This document shows, piece by piece, positions 1-5,902 of a stretch of 5,902 bases of DNA; position 1 is the first letter of the stretch; every line of letters begins with the position of its first letter. Both the position numbers and the translations under genes were made by a program. Source of the DNA: Planctomycetaceae bacterium (lineage in GTDB: Bacteria > Planctomycetota > Planctomycetia > Planctomycetales > Planctomycetaceae); contig JAJDEK010000269.1 of the NCBI GenBank assembly GCA_029259875.1, forward strand, positions 1 to 5,902. Direction: 5' to 3'. Under the pieces are notes generated by a model that worked only from the letters and a program-made list of their open reading frames with translations, searched no databases and was not told where the DNA came from.

Positions 1-1206
1 GCGATGCTTAACAGTGGACGCTCACTCTATCGTGTTCCGATGGATCTCAAAGGGGTCATCACATTACCACAATTATTGAAGCAATCGGGTTATACCACTT
101 TTGGAACAGGTAAATGGCACAATCACCGCGATTCATTTCAAAAAAGTTTTACGACAGGCACAGCCGCCTTCATCGGTGGCATGTCCAACCATTTAAAAGT
201 TCCCGCCATGGACTTGAAAAAAGGCAAGTTTGAAAACAAACGCATGGGTGCCAAATTTTCGAGTGAGCTGTTTGTCGATGCGACTGTCGATTTTCTGAAT
301 CAGCATCCCAAAGATGAACCATTCTATGCCTACGTTGCTTTCACTGCCCCCCATGATCCTCGGATGCCTCCCGCTTCTGCAATGAAAGCTTATAAAAAAA
401 GTCCCCCTCCACTACCAAAGAATTTCATGCCGCAGCATCCCTTTAACAATGGCTGGATGACGGGGCGAGATGAATCGTTGACGGGGTGGCCCCGAAATCC
501 CCAAATCGTGCAAGAACAACTTGCAGAATACTATGGCATGATCACCGATATGGACAAGCACATTGGTCGCATCTTGAGCACCGTCAAGGAAAAGGGATTT
601 GATAAAAACACCATTATCATTTTTTCATCTGATCACGGACTCGCAGTAGGCAGTCATGGTCTACTGGGTAAACAAAATCTTTACGAACACAGCATGAAAT
701 CACCTCTGATTTTTTCGGGACCGGGTATACCCCAAAACGAGTCCAGCGCGGCACTTGTTTATTTATACGATATTTTTCCAACAGTATGCGATTTAACTCA
801 CACATCAGTGCCCGCTGGAGTGGAAGGTTCTGACTTAGCTCCCATCTGGAGAGGAAAGACGAACCGGGTCCGCGATTCTCTCTTTACAACTTACGAAGAC
901 TTAATGCGGGCGGTTCGCGATGATCGCTGGAAATTGATTCGCTATCCACAAATCAATAAAACCCAGCTATTTGATCTCAAAAATGATCCGCATGAATTGC
1001 ATGATCTTTCTCAAAAACCAGGAGAGAAAAAACGCATTCAGAAAATGCTCGCACTCCTGAAAAACTGGCAGCAAAAAACGGATGACAAACAATCGCTCAT
1101 ATCTGATCATCCCAAACCCGAAACCATCGATTTAACAGGCCGAAAGCGTAAGCCAGACCACCACCAACCTCGCTGGATCATTGAAAAATACTTCGAGTCT
1201 GAATGA
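1..1206 (+). CDS. S1-family sulfatase (arylsulfatase A / iduronate-2-sulfatase-like), 5'-truncated by the window edge
   Basis: Hydrolyses a sulfate ester, probably on a carbohydrate, outside the cytoplasm. The frame is open to base 1, and its first residues (A-M-L-N-S-G-R-S) match what follows the C-x-P-S-R formylglycine motif in S1 sulfatases. The ATG at 4 is therefore internal; the catalytic Cys/Ser, first metal ligands and any signal peptide lie left of the window. Visible family motifs are GTGKWH (Lys at 112-114, His at 118-120), APHDPR (His at 352-354), SSDHG (metal-ligand-type Asp-His at 631-636), and GLLGKQNLYEH (Lys at 670-672, which aligns by eye with the sulfate-binding Lys of iduronate-2-sulfatase). 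The C-terminal subdomain has RDDRWKLIRYP and QLFDLKNDPHE, the usual sulfatase ending, then a basic tail of about 55 residues. The stop is at 1204-1206, inside the promoter region of the next gene. Family assignment is firm; substrate and subfamily are unknown. Confidence 0.93.
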   Translation, partial: AMLNSGRSLYRVPMDLKGVITLPQLLKQSGYTTFGTGKWHNHRDSFQKSFTTGTAAFIGGMSNHLKVPAMDLKKGKFENKRMGAKFSSELFVDATVDFLNQHPKDEPFYAYVAFTAPHDPRMPPASAMKAYKKSPPPLPKNFMPQHPFNNGWMTGRDESLTGWPRNPQIVQEQLAEYYGMITDMDKHIGRILSTVKEKGFDKNTIIIFSSDHGLAVGSHGLLGKQNLYEHSMKSPLIFSGPGIPQNESSAALVYLYDIFPTVCDLTHTSVPAGVEGSDLAPIWRGKTNRVRDSLFTTYEDLMRAVRDDRWKLIRYPQINKTQLFDLKNDPHELHDLSQKPGEKKRIQKMLALLKNWQQKTDDKQSLISDHPKPETIDLTGRKRKPDHHQPRWIIEKYFESE

Positions 1207-1232
1207 AATCAGATTTCAGCTCATGCTATAAT
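1203..1232 (+). promoter_or_regulatory. Candidate sigma70-type promoter with extended -10, for the propeller gene
   Basis: TATAAT at 1227-1232 is a perfect -10 hexamer, preceded by TG at 1224-1225, giving the extended form TGCTATAAT. With an 18-nt spacer the -35 would be ATGAAA (1203-1208), four of six matches to TTGACA, overlapping the sulfatase stop codon. Transcription would start near 1238-1240, leaving a leader of about 88 nt before the ATG at 1327. An extended -10 tolerates a poor -35. Planctomycete promoter rules are poorly known, so this rests on the bacterial consensus only. Confidence 0.5.
1204..1218. repeat. 15-nt perfect inverted repeat over the candidate -35/spacer (operator-like)
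   Basis: TGAAATC-A-GATTTCA is perfectly symmetrical about base 1211. It begins at the sulfatase stop codon and lies over the -35 and upstream spacer of the candidate promoter. The single-base centre makes it unlikely to act as an RNA hairpin. A dimeric regulator site is possible but unproven; short AT-rich palindromes also arise by chance. Confidence 0.35.
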
Positions 1233-1271
1233 CAAGATTCTTCCCACTTTAAGATTTCCATCCACAACAAA

Positions 1272-1285
1272 TGAAATGAATTTCA
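1272..1285. repeat. 14-nt inverted repeat with the same TGAAAT half-site
   Basis: TGAAAT-GA-ATTTCA has the same six-base arms as the dyad at 1204-1218 but a two-base centre. It sits in the untranslated leader about 40 nt upstream of the propeller start codon. The two centres are about 67 bp apart. A shared half-site on both sides of a candidate promoter suggests a paired operator, as inference only. Confidence 0.3.
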
Positions 1286-1326
1286 AAATATATTCAAACT
1301 AAGATTAACACAGTCTGAGGTATGAC

Positions 1327-2586
1327 ATGAAAACTTTAATGGCAGCAGCCACTCTTACTCTATTCATCGCTTCTACCGCACTTGCAGGCAACTGGCCTGG
1401 CTGGCGGGGACCGACTTCGAACGGCGTCGCTCAGGGAAGCGGATATCCCGAATCCTGGAATAGTTCAAAAAACATTCTCTGGGAAGTCGGCTTTCCTGGT
1501 GTCAGTGGCTCCACTCCCGTGATTTGGGGAGACGACCTATTTCTGACAACAACAACCGATGGAAAAAACCGAGCTGTCTGCCTCAATAAAAATACTAGCA
1601 AGGAAAAATGGCATGTCGACTTCGGTACTGAGCGAGCCGGTAAGCACAAGAAAGGAAGTGGTAGTAGCCCTTCTCCGGCTGTCGATGACGACTATCTTTT
1701 CACCTACTTTAAAAGTGGAGATTTAGCCTGTATTAATCGGGATGGAAAAATTGTCTGGGAAAAAAACCTGCAGAAAATTTATGGGGAAGACACACTCTGG
1801 TGGGACTTGGGAACATCTCCTGTTCTGACAAACGATTTGGTTGTTATTGCCTGCATGCAGAGTGATAACTCTTATCTTGTAGCCTTTGATAAAGCGACAG
1901 GCAAAGAAGCCTGGAAACAAGGTCGCAATCTGGATGCGCCTGAAGAAGCCAACCAGAGTTATTCGACTCCGGTTGTCGTCAATCGAGATGGTAAAGAAAT
2001 CATCTATGTCCTCGGGGCAGATCATGTAACTGCCCATAATGCACAGACCGGCAAAGAAATCTGGAGAGTCGGTGGTCTGAATCCCACTCAACATAAATAC
2101 TTTCGCTCTATCTCCTCGCCCGTTGTCAGCGATGGTTATCTGATTGCTCCCTATGCACGCGGTAGCTCAATCACGGGAATCAAGTTAGGCGGAACGGGAG
2201 ATATTACAAAGTCAAACGTTGTTTGGACCAATGAAGCAAAAGGGGAATTTTCGGATGTCCCTACACCAGCCGCCATCAATGGCCGCTTCTATATTTGTGC
2301 TGATAAAGGCGAGGTTCTCTGCTTTGATATCAAAACAGGTAAAAAAGTCTGGGGGGGCCACCTGCCCCGCAGCCGTCACAAATTTAGCGCTTCACCTATT
2401 CTCGCAGACGGTCATATTTATGTCACCAGAGAAGATGGCACAACCTTCGTTCTGGATCAAGGCGATCAATTCAAAGTGATTTCAGAAAACCCACTTGAAG
2501 GTTTCGCTTTGGCAACTCCCATTTTCTCAGATGGAAAAATCTATCTGAAGATGACAGATAAACTCTATTGCATTGGTAATAAATAA
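1327..2586 (+). CDS. Secreted PQQ-like beta-propeller repeat protein (eight blades inferred)
   Basis: Exported propeller of the PQQ-like/BamB-related fold. Residues 1-20 form a Sec signal peptide (Lys2, hydrophobic 4-16, cleavage expected after the Ala-Leu-Ala at 18-20). The mature start GNWPGWRGP is a mark of planctomycete PQQ-like proteins. A (S/T)-P-(V/A/I) strand recurs near residues 64, 117, 165, 215, 265, 314, 357 and 398, about every 41-53 residues, which indicates eight blades. Tryptophan-docking ends of the T-G-K-x-x-W type occur at W95, W144, W196, W246 and W342. I see no vicinal Cys pair or haem motif, so a quinoprotein dehydrogenase is unlikely; binding or scaffolding is more plausible. 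GAGG (1317-1320) lies six bases before the ATG. A strong terminator follows, so the gene may be monocistronic. The protein is complete; its ligand is unknown. Confidence 0.93.
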   Translation: MKTLMAAATLTLFIASTALAGNWPGWRGPTSNGVAQGSGYPESWNSSKNILWEVGFPGVSGSTPVIWGDDLFLTTTTDGKNRAVCLNKNTSKEKWHVDFGTERAGKHKKGSGSSPSPAVDDDYLFTYFKSGDLACINRDGKIVWEKNLQKIYGEDTLWWDLGTSPVLTNDLVVIACMQSDNSYLVAFDKATGKEAWKQGRNLDAPEEANQSYSTPVVVNRDGKEIIYVLGADHVTAHNAQTGKEIWRVGGLNPTQHKYFRSISSPVVSDGYLIAPYARGSSITGIKLGGTGDITKSNVVWTNEAKGEFSDVPTPAAINGRFYICADKGEVLCFDIKTGKKVWGGHLPRSRHKFSASPILADGHIYVTREDGTTFVLDQGDQFKVISENPLEGFALATPIFSDGKIYLKMTDKLYCIGNK

Positions 2587-2605
2587 CCAGCAGATGACTA
2601 CAGCT

Positions 2606-2639
2606 AGAGGGACAGGCAATCAACCTGTCCCTCTTTTTT
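2606..2639 (+). terminator. Strong Rho-independent terminator after the propeller gene
   Basis: The arms AGAGGGACAGG (2606-2616) and CCTGTCCCTCT (2624-2634) pair perfectly over 11 bp around the seven-base loop CAATCAA (2617-2623). A run of six T (2634-2639) follows directly. The stem is GC-rich and lies 20 nt past the propeller stop codon, in the right orientation for plus-strand transcription. The last stem T also belongs to the T run. Confidence 0.93.
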
Positions 2640-2678
2640 CGAACTCATCTATGTCTTAATGAACCTAAGAAAGTCAAC

Positions 2679-4271
2679 ATGGATTCTCAAAAAATCAATC
2701 GACGAAAATTTCTAGGCGAATCAATGGCGGCGACAGTCTTATCAGGAATTCGCGTAAATTCAGAACTGCATGGCGGTGAAGACAAAAAACAGTTCCAACT
2801 CTTTTGGGGTGACCTACACAATCATAATGCCGTTGGTTATGCCAAAGGCTCACTGGAACGTTCGATTGAACTGGCTCAGGAACATCTCGATTTTTTCGCT
2901 TTCACCGGCCATGCATCGTGGCACGATATGCCAAAGATGCCCGGTGATCGCCACATGAAATGGGTCAATGGTTTTGAAGTCCACTCAAAACATTGGTCGA
3001 AAACTCGCCAGTTGATGCAGGATGCTAACTCAGATCAATTCGTGGCTTTTCTGGGTTATGAATGGCATTCCAGTCAATTCGGTGATTACTGCATGATTTT
3101 CCCCGAAGACCAACCGGAATTATTTCTACCGAATCATGTCGAAAAACTACTCGACTTTGCAGAAAATAAACATGCGCTAGCGATTCCACACCATGTAGGT
3201 TACAAAATCGGCTGGCGTGGAGCGAACTTCAAACACTATCGTCCCTCAGCCTCTCCTGTCGTAGAAGTCTTTTCGGAACATGGTTGCACCGAAACAGACC
3301 GATCTCCTTATCCCATGATTCGACACAGCAACGGCGGTCGTTCCGCGTCAAACATGATTGTTCCTCAGTTGCAAAAAGGGATGCGTTTCGGATTTGTCGC
3401 TTCAACTGATGACCACTTAGGATATCCTGGCGCCTACGGTGAAGGCGTCGTTGGCGTATGGGCGGAAGACCTGTCATCTAAATCTCTTATGGAAGCAGTT
3501 CGTGCTCGGAGAACTTATGCCGCCACCGGCGATCGAATCGCTTTGGAAGTCTCGCTCAATGGTCAGCCGATGGGCAGTGATGTACCAGCAACTTCAGACC
3601 GTCAGATTGATGTCCGAGTCCAAGGCGAAGACGCGATTTCGATGATCGAACTCATTCGCAATGGACAAGTGATTGAACGTCATTTCCCAGAAGATCATTT
3701 GAGTGACAAACCAATGTTACCTGGTAAAGTCAAATGTCGCATCCAATATGGTTGGGGGCCTTGGGCCGATCTGGCAATGGGCCGCACCTGTCTGTGGGAC
3801 ATGACTGTTAAACTTGATAATGGAAAGTTCACTCGTGCCATTCCCTGTTTCCAGTCAGCTCCGTTCAGTGAAAAATTGCGAGATAAACTCAAAATCATCT
3901 CTAATCAAGAACTAAGACTAGATTCGAATACCACGCGTGTGAAATGCTATGGCGAAGATCCAACCAAATCCATTGTCTGTGAAATTGAGGGAGCGGCAGA
4001 TACAACGCTCACTCTGCAGGTTCGCAAACCTTATGAGGAAACCACCAGTGCTCGACTGCAAGATTTGATCGATGACAATGTCGTTGAATTTACTGGTGTA
4101 TTTACCAGTGAAAGTTATATTCTCCATCGACTGGTGGGGCAAAGTGAATATTCCGCACAGATTCGTTGGCAAGATCGGCGTAGTGACACTAAAGCAACAG
4201 ACTGGTATTACGTTCGTGTCACACAATCTAACGGACAACTGGCTTGGTCTAGTCCAATTTGGGTGGGATAA
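2679..4271 (+). CDS. Tat-signal PHP-domain metallohydrolase (DUF3604 / CehA-McbA-like)
   Basis: Probably a metal-dependent hydrolase of the PHP superfamily, exported folded. Residues 7-12 (NRRKFL) form a twin-arginine motif followed by a short, weakly hydrophobic stretch (16-26). PHP motifs follow in order: GDLHNH with His47 and His49, T-G-His78, Tyr-Glu128-Trp-His130, Pro-His171-His172, Ser-Glu-His201, and Asp244-Asp-His246 (the DxH motif). These would hold a two- or three-metal centre. R-R-T-Y-A-A-T-G-D near residue 280 marks the end of the barrel as in CehA/DUF3604 proteins; the remainder (about 285-530) looks beta-rich and ends in YYVRVTQ...WSSPIWV. The usual Asp before His78 is Gly77. 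The start at 2679 is preferred because it keeps the Arg-Arg motif at the N terminus; the ribosome site is only a weak AAGAAAG (2667-2673). A terminator lies upstream, and the SGNH gene follows after 62 nt. The substrate is unknown; phosphoester, ester and carbamate hydrolysis are all known in relatives. Confidence 0.87.
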   Translation: MDSQKINRRKFLGESMAATVLSGIRVNSELHGGEDKKQFQLFWGDLHNHNAVGYAKGSLERSIELAQEHLDFFAFTGHASWHDMPKMPGDRHMKWVNGFEVHSKHWSKTRQLMQDANSDQFVAFLGYEWHSSQFGDYCMIFPEDQPELFLPNHVEKLLDFAENKHALAIPHHVGYKIGWRGANFKHYRPSASPVVEVFSEHGCTETDRSPYPMIRHSNGGRSASNMIVPQLQKGMRFGFVASTDDHLGYPGAYGEGVVGVWAEDLSSKSLMEAVRARRTYAATGDRIALEVSLNGQPMGSDVPATSDRQIDVRVQGEDAISMIELIRNGQVIERHFPEDHLSDKPMLPGKVKCRIQYGWGPWADLAMGRTCLWDMTVKLDNGKFTRAIPCFQSAPFSEKLRDKLKIISNQELRLDSNTTRVKCYGEDPTKSIVCEIEGAADTTLTLQVRKPYEETTSARLQDLIDDNVVEFTGVFTSESYILHRLVGQSEYSAQIRWQDRRSDTKATDWYYVRVTQSNGQLAWSSPIWVG

Positions 4272-4288
4272 CACTGTTAACAAATCTT

Positions 4289-4301
4289 GAATGAATCATT
4301 C
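4289..4301. repeat. 13-nt perfect inverted repeat upstream of the SGNH gene
   Basis: GAATGA-A-TCATTC is symmetrical about base 4295, in the 62-nt gap between the PHP and SGNH genes. It has the same one-base-centre form as the dyad at 1204-1218, but a different half-site. The centre is too small for a stable RNA hairpin, so it is not a terminator. It could be a protein-binding site or chance. Confidence 0.2.
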
Positions 4302-4333
4302 TTCTGGACTTTCATTTTAAAATAGGAACCAGC

Positions 4334-5524
4334 ATGAAATCTGCACTGCAAATGATACTACTCTCTAGTCTGATGCTGTTCACTTGCCATAGTACTTCCT
4401 CTGCAGGAGAAACGACGAAATCCAAAACCAAGCCAGAAGCAAAAAATTCACTGAGGTTAATTCTCCCTCCCATCATCTATGCCGTTCCTGGCATTGAAAC
4501 GAATGTGTATTTTGACAACGTCTGTCTGGTCATTAATTCTGCAAATTATGTTTTTGACGTGCACTGTAACAGAGGGCATTTACAAGATGATCGTTGGACG
4601 TACACACCAACGGAGAAAGAAGTCGGTGATTATGCCTTCGAGTTAAATATTCTCGATCAGAGTAATCAGATTATTGCTTCCCAAAAATCGAGACTCCGTG
4701 TGGCTCCAACAGCCGCCGGAAAAGAAAAACCCACCAGCCTGCTCATGATTGGTGATAGTTTGACGCATAATTCAATTTATCCCAAACATGTACTCGAACT
4801 GAGTAAAAAGTTCCAGGGTCCCAAGCTCAAGTTCATTGGTTCTCATAACCCGAAAAACGATCCCGAAGTTATGCATGAAGGTTATGGTGGTTGGACCGCA
4901 GTTCGTTTTGCAACACATTTCAAAGAAACAGCGAGAACTGGCTATTATCGGGAACGGGGAAGCCCCTTTTTATATGCTGATGAAAGTGGTAAACCCAAAC
5001 TCGATTTTCCTCGCTACTGTAAAGAGTTTAACGATGGTAAAGCTCCGGATGTGGTTACCATCTTTCTCGGTCCGAACGACGTCTACTCAGCGACAGATAA
5101 GACCATTAAAGAAAAAGCGGACACGATGCTTGAAAACCTGGAGATTCTGGTAAAAATGATTCAGAATTACAGTGATCAAACAAAAATTGGCCTCATGCTG
5201 CCAGTACCACCGGCGGCTACACAGAATGCGTTTGGTACTACGAACGGACGTCAACAAACCCGCTGGCAATACAAACGCAATCAGCAATATGTAGTGGAAC
5301 AAATATCAAAGCTTTACCAAGATAAGCAGGATCAACAAATATATTTAGTCCCGACCAATCTGAATTTGGACTGCGTGCATAATTATCCAGCCAGAGAAGA
5401 ACCTCTAAACGTACACAATTCAGTGAAAGTTTTACGCCAATATAACGCCGTGCATCCTGCTACTAATGGATATCTTCAAATCGGCGATACTGTATTTTCC
5501 TGGTTGAAAGAAATCTCAAAATAG
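4334..5524 (+). CDS. Secreted SGNH/GDSL-family hydrolase with an N-terminal beta-rich domain
   Basis: Probable esterase or deacetylase acting outside the cytoplasm. Residues 1-24 form a Sec signal peptide with likely cleavage after Ser-Ser-Ala24; Cys18 lies in LFTC, a poor lipobox, so a lipoprotein is possible but less likely. A Lys-rich linker (about 28-37) precedes a domain at about 40-124 that I cannot name; it has beta-strand-like alternation, Cys64 and Cys78, and an Ig-like feel. The SGNH domain (135-396) shows block I I-G-D-S-L-T (nucleophile Ser142), block II Gly185-Gly186-Trp, block III G-P-Asn248-Asp, and block V N-A-V-His374-Pro. The residue three before the catalytic His is Asn371, where Asp is usual; Asp346 in LDCVH is an alternative acid. 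AGGA (4324-4327) lies six bases before the ATG. The gene may be co-transcribed with the PHP gene. Family is sure; acyl substrate is unknown. Confidence 0.9.
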   Translation: MKSALQMILLSSLMLFTCHSTSSAGETTKSKTKPEAKNSLRLILPPIIYAVPGIETNVYFDNVCLVINSANYVFDVHCNRGHLQDDRWTYTPTEKEVGDYAFELNILDQSNQIIASQKSRLRVAPTAAGKEKPTSLLMIGDSLTHNSIYPKHVLELSKKFQGPKLKFIGSHNPKNDPEVMHEGYGGWTAVRFATHFKETARTGYYRERGSPFLYADESGKPKLDFPRYCKEFNDGKAPDVVTIFLGPNDVYSATDKTIKEKADTMLENLEILVKMIQNYSDQTKIGLMLPVPPAATQNAFGTTNGRQQTRWQYKRNQQYVVEQISKLYQDKQDQQIYLVPTNLNLDCVHNYPAREEPLNVHNSVKVLRQYNAVHPATNGYLQIGDTVFSWLKEISK

Positions 5525-5562
5525 TTGTTGGAATCAAGATCACGACTCATATTAGAAAAGAG

Positions 5563-5902
5563 CTACTGCTGATCCAAAGCGGGAAATGGAAACATCTCGG
5601 AAGGAGTGCGACCTGTTTTCATAATCTCTTTGATACGGGCCACAACTTTCGGATGTTGATCGGCGACATCATGTTGTTCACCAGGATCTTTCTTGAGATT
5701 GAAAAGCTCAATCTTCATTTGCGGGTTCTTTTTTCTCATCAGTTTCTGACGAACGCCTTTCCAGTCGCCCATATGAACGGCTTGTTGGCCCGTATATGAC
5801 GGAAACTCCCAATAGAGATATTCGTGTTGTTTCTGCTGCTGATCTTTGCCCAATAGTGTGGGCAGGAAACTGATTCCATCAATGTCCGCTGGTGCTTTTG
5901 TA
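5563..5902 (-). CDS. S1-family sulfatase, C-terminal part only (start beyond the window)
   Basis: C-terminal 112 codons or so of an arylsulfatase-type enzyme read on the minus strand, with TAG at 5563-5565. The frame is open to the window edge: before the internal TTG at 5851-5853 it already reads [17 protein letters not shown], the usual sulfatase stretch D-G-x-S-x-x-P-x-L-x-G. Next come [23 protein letters not shown] and [17 protein letters not shown], the standard C-terminal subdomain that frames the substrate pocket. The end, E-M-F-P-F-P-A-L, is short. All catalytic residues lie to the right of the window, so activity cannot be judged. The related ending of the left-hand sulfatase (QLFDLKNDPHE) is similar but clearly divergent, so this is not a recent duplicate. 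It converges on the SGNH gene with 38 nt between stop codons. Confidence 0.92.
   Translation of the reverse strand, partial: TKAPADIDGISFLPTLLGKDQQQKQHEYLYWEFPSYTGQQAVHMGDWKGVRQKLMRKKNPQMKIELFNLKKDPGEQHDVADQHPKVVARIKEIMKTGRTPSEMFPFPALDQQ

Noticed and set aside
4..6. ATG at 4 as the real start of the left sulfatase
   Set aside because: The frame is open to base 1 and the residues here follow the C-x-P-S-R motif in the family, so the gene must begin upstream of the window.
394..407. A7 and C5 runs in the left sulfatase as a possible frameshift site
   Set aside because: The protein reads correctly on both sides with conserved motifs, so no shift is indicated.
1322..1330. Two-codon mini-ORF ATG ACA TGA overlapping the propeller start
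   Set aside because: GAGG ends only one base before this ATG, too close for initiation; spacing fits the ATG at 1327.
1723..2094. 123-codon minus-strand open frame opposite the propeller gene
   Set aside because: It has no recognisable domain, and the plus-strand frame carries the signal peptide and repeats; it is an antisense shadow.
2341..2357. A6 and G7 runs in the propeller gene as a phase-variable tract or frameshift
   Set aside because: The frame is intact through them with normal propeller motifs on both sides; the runs encode Lys-Lys and Trp-Gly-Gly.
3918..4283. 121-codon minus-strand open frame opposite the end of the PHP gene
   Set aside because: No family features or credible ribosome site; the plus strand encodes the conserved WSSPIWV ending.
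4314..4323. ATTTTAAAAT palindrome before the SGNH gene as an operator or -10
   Set aside because: It is AT-only and short, likely by chance; TAAAAT at 4318 as a -10 would start transcription almost at the ATG.
5851..5853. TTG as start of a small 96-residue minus-strand protein
   Set aside because: The frame continues to the window edge with sulfatase-like residues ([13 protein letters not shown]), so the TTG is an internal Leu codon.

Overview
The window looks like planctomycete chromosome (Planctomycetaceae-like, possibly near Gimesia; the genus is a guess). Signs are S1-type sulfatases at both edges, a secreted beta-propeller protein that opens with the WPGWRGP-type signature common in planctomycete PQQ-like proteins, a twin-arginine PHP-domain protein, a secreted SGNH hydrolase, and moderate-to-low GC by eye. 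Coding density is high. I see no RNA gene, mobile element or CRISPR array.

Layout: bases 1-1206 (+) are the C-terminal three quarters or so of a sulfatase whose catalytic Cys/Ser motif lies just left of the window. Bases 1207-1326 hold a good promoter candidate (extended -10 TGCTATAAT) flanked by two short inverted repeats with the same half-site. Bases 1327-2586 (+) encode a Sec-exported, apparently eight-bladed PQQ-like propeller. It is followed by a textbook intrinsic terminator (2606-2639). Bases 2679-4271 (+) encode a Tat-type PHP/DUF3604-like metallohydrolase. Bases 4334-5524 (+) encode a secreted two-part protein: an uncharacterised beta-rich N-terminal region and an SGNH/GDSL hydrolase domain. 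Bases 5563-5902 (-) are the C-terminal end of a second sulfatase, transcribed towards the others.

Three of the five products carry visible export signals, and sulfatases of this type are normally exported, so the most economical reading is a periplasmic or cell-surface set for degrading a sulfated, possibly acylated substrate. The sulfatases would remove sulfate and the SGNH enzyme would remove acyl or acetyl groups. The PHP protein is a metal-dependent hydrolase of unknown substrate, and the propeller may be a scaffold or binding protein. This joint role is inference. The terminator after the propeller gene shows that the plus-strand genes are not one simple operon; the PHP and SGNH genes (62-nt gap) could be co-transcribed. 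I found no clear sign of a wholly new system. The best leads are non-canonical residues in the PHP and SGNH active-site motifs and the dyad-flanked promoter at 1203-1285.
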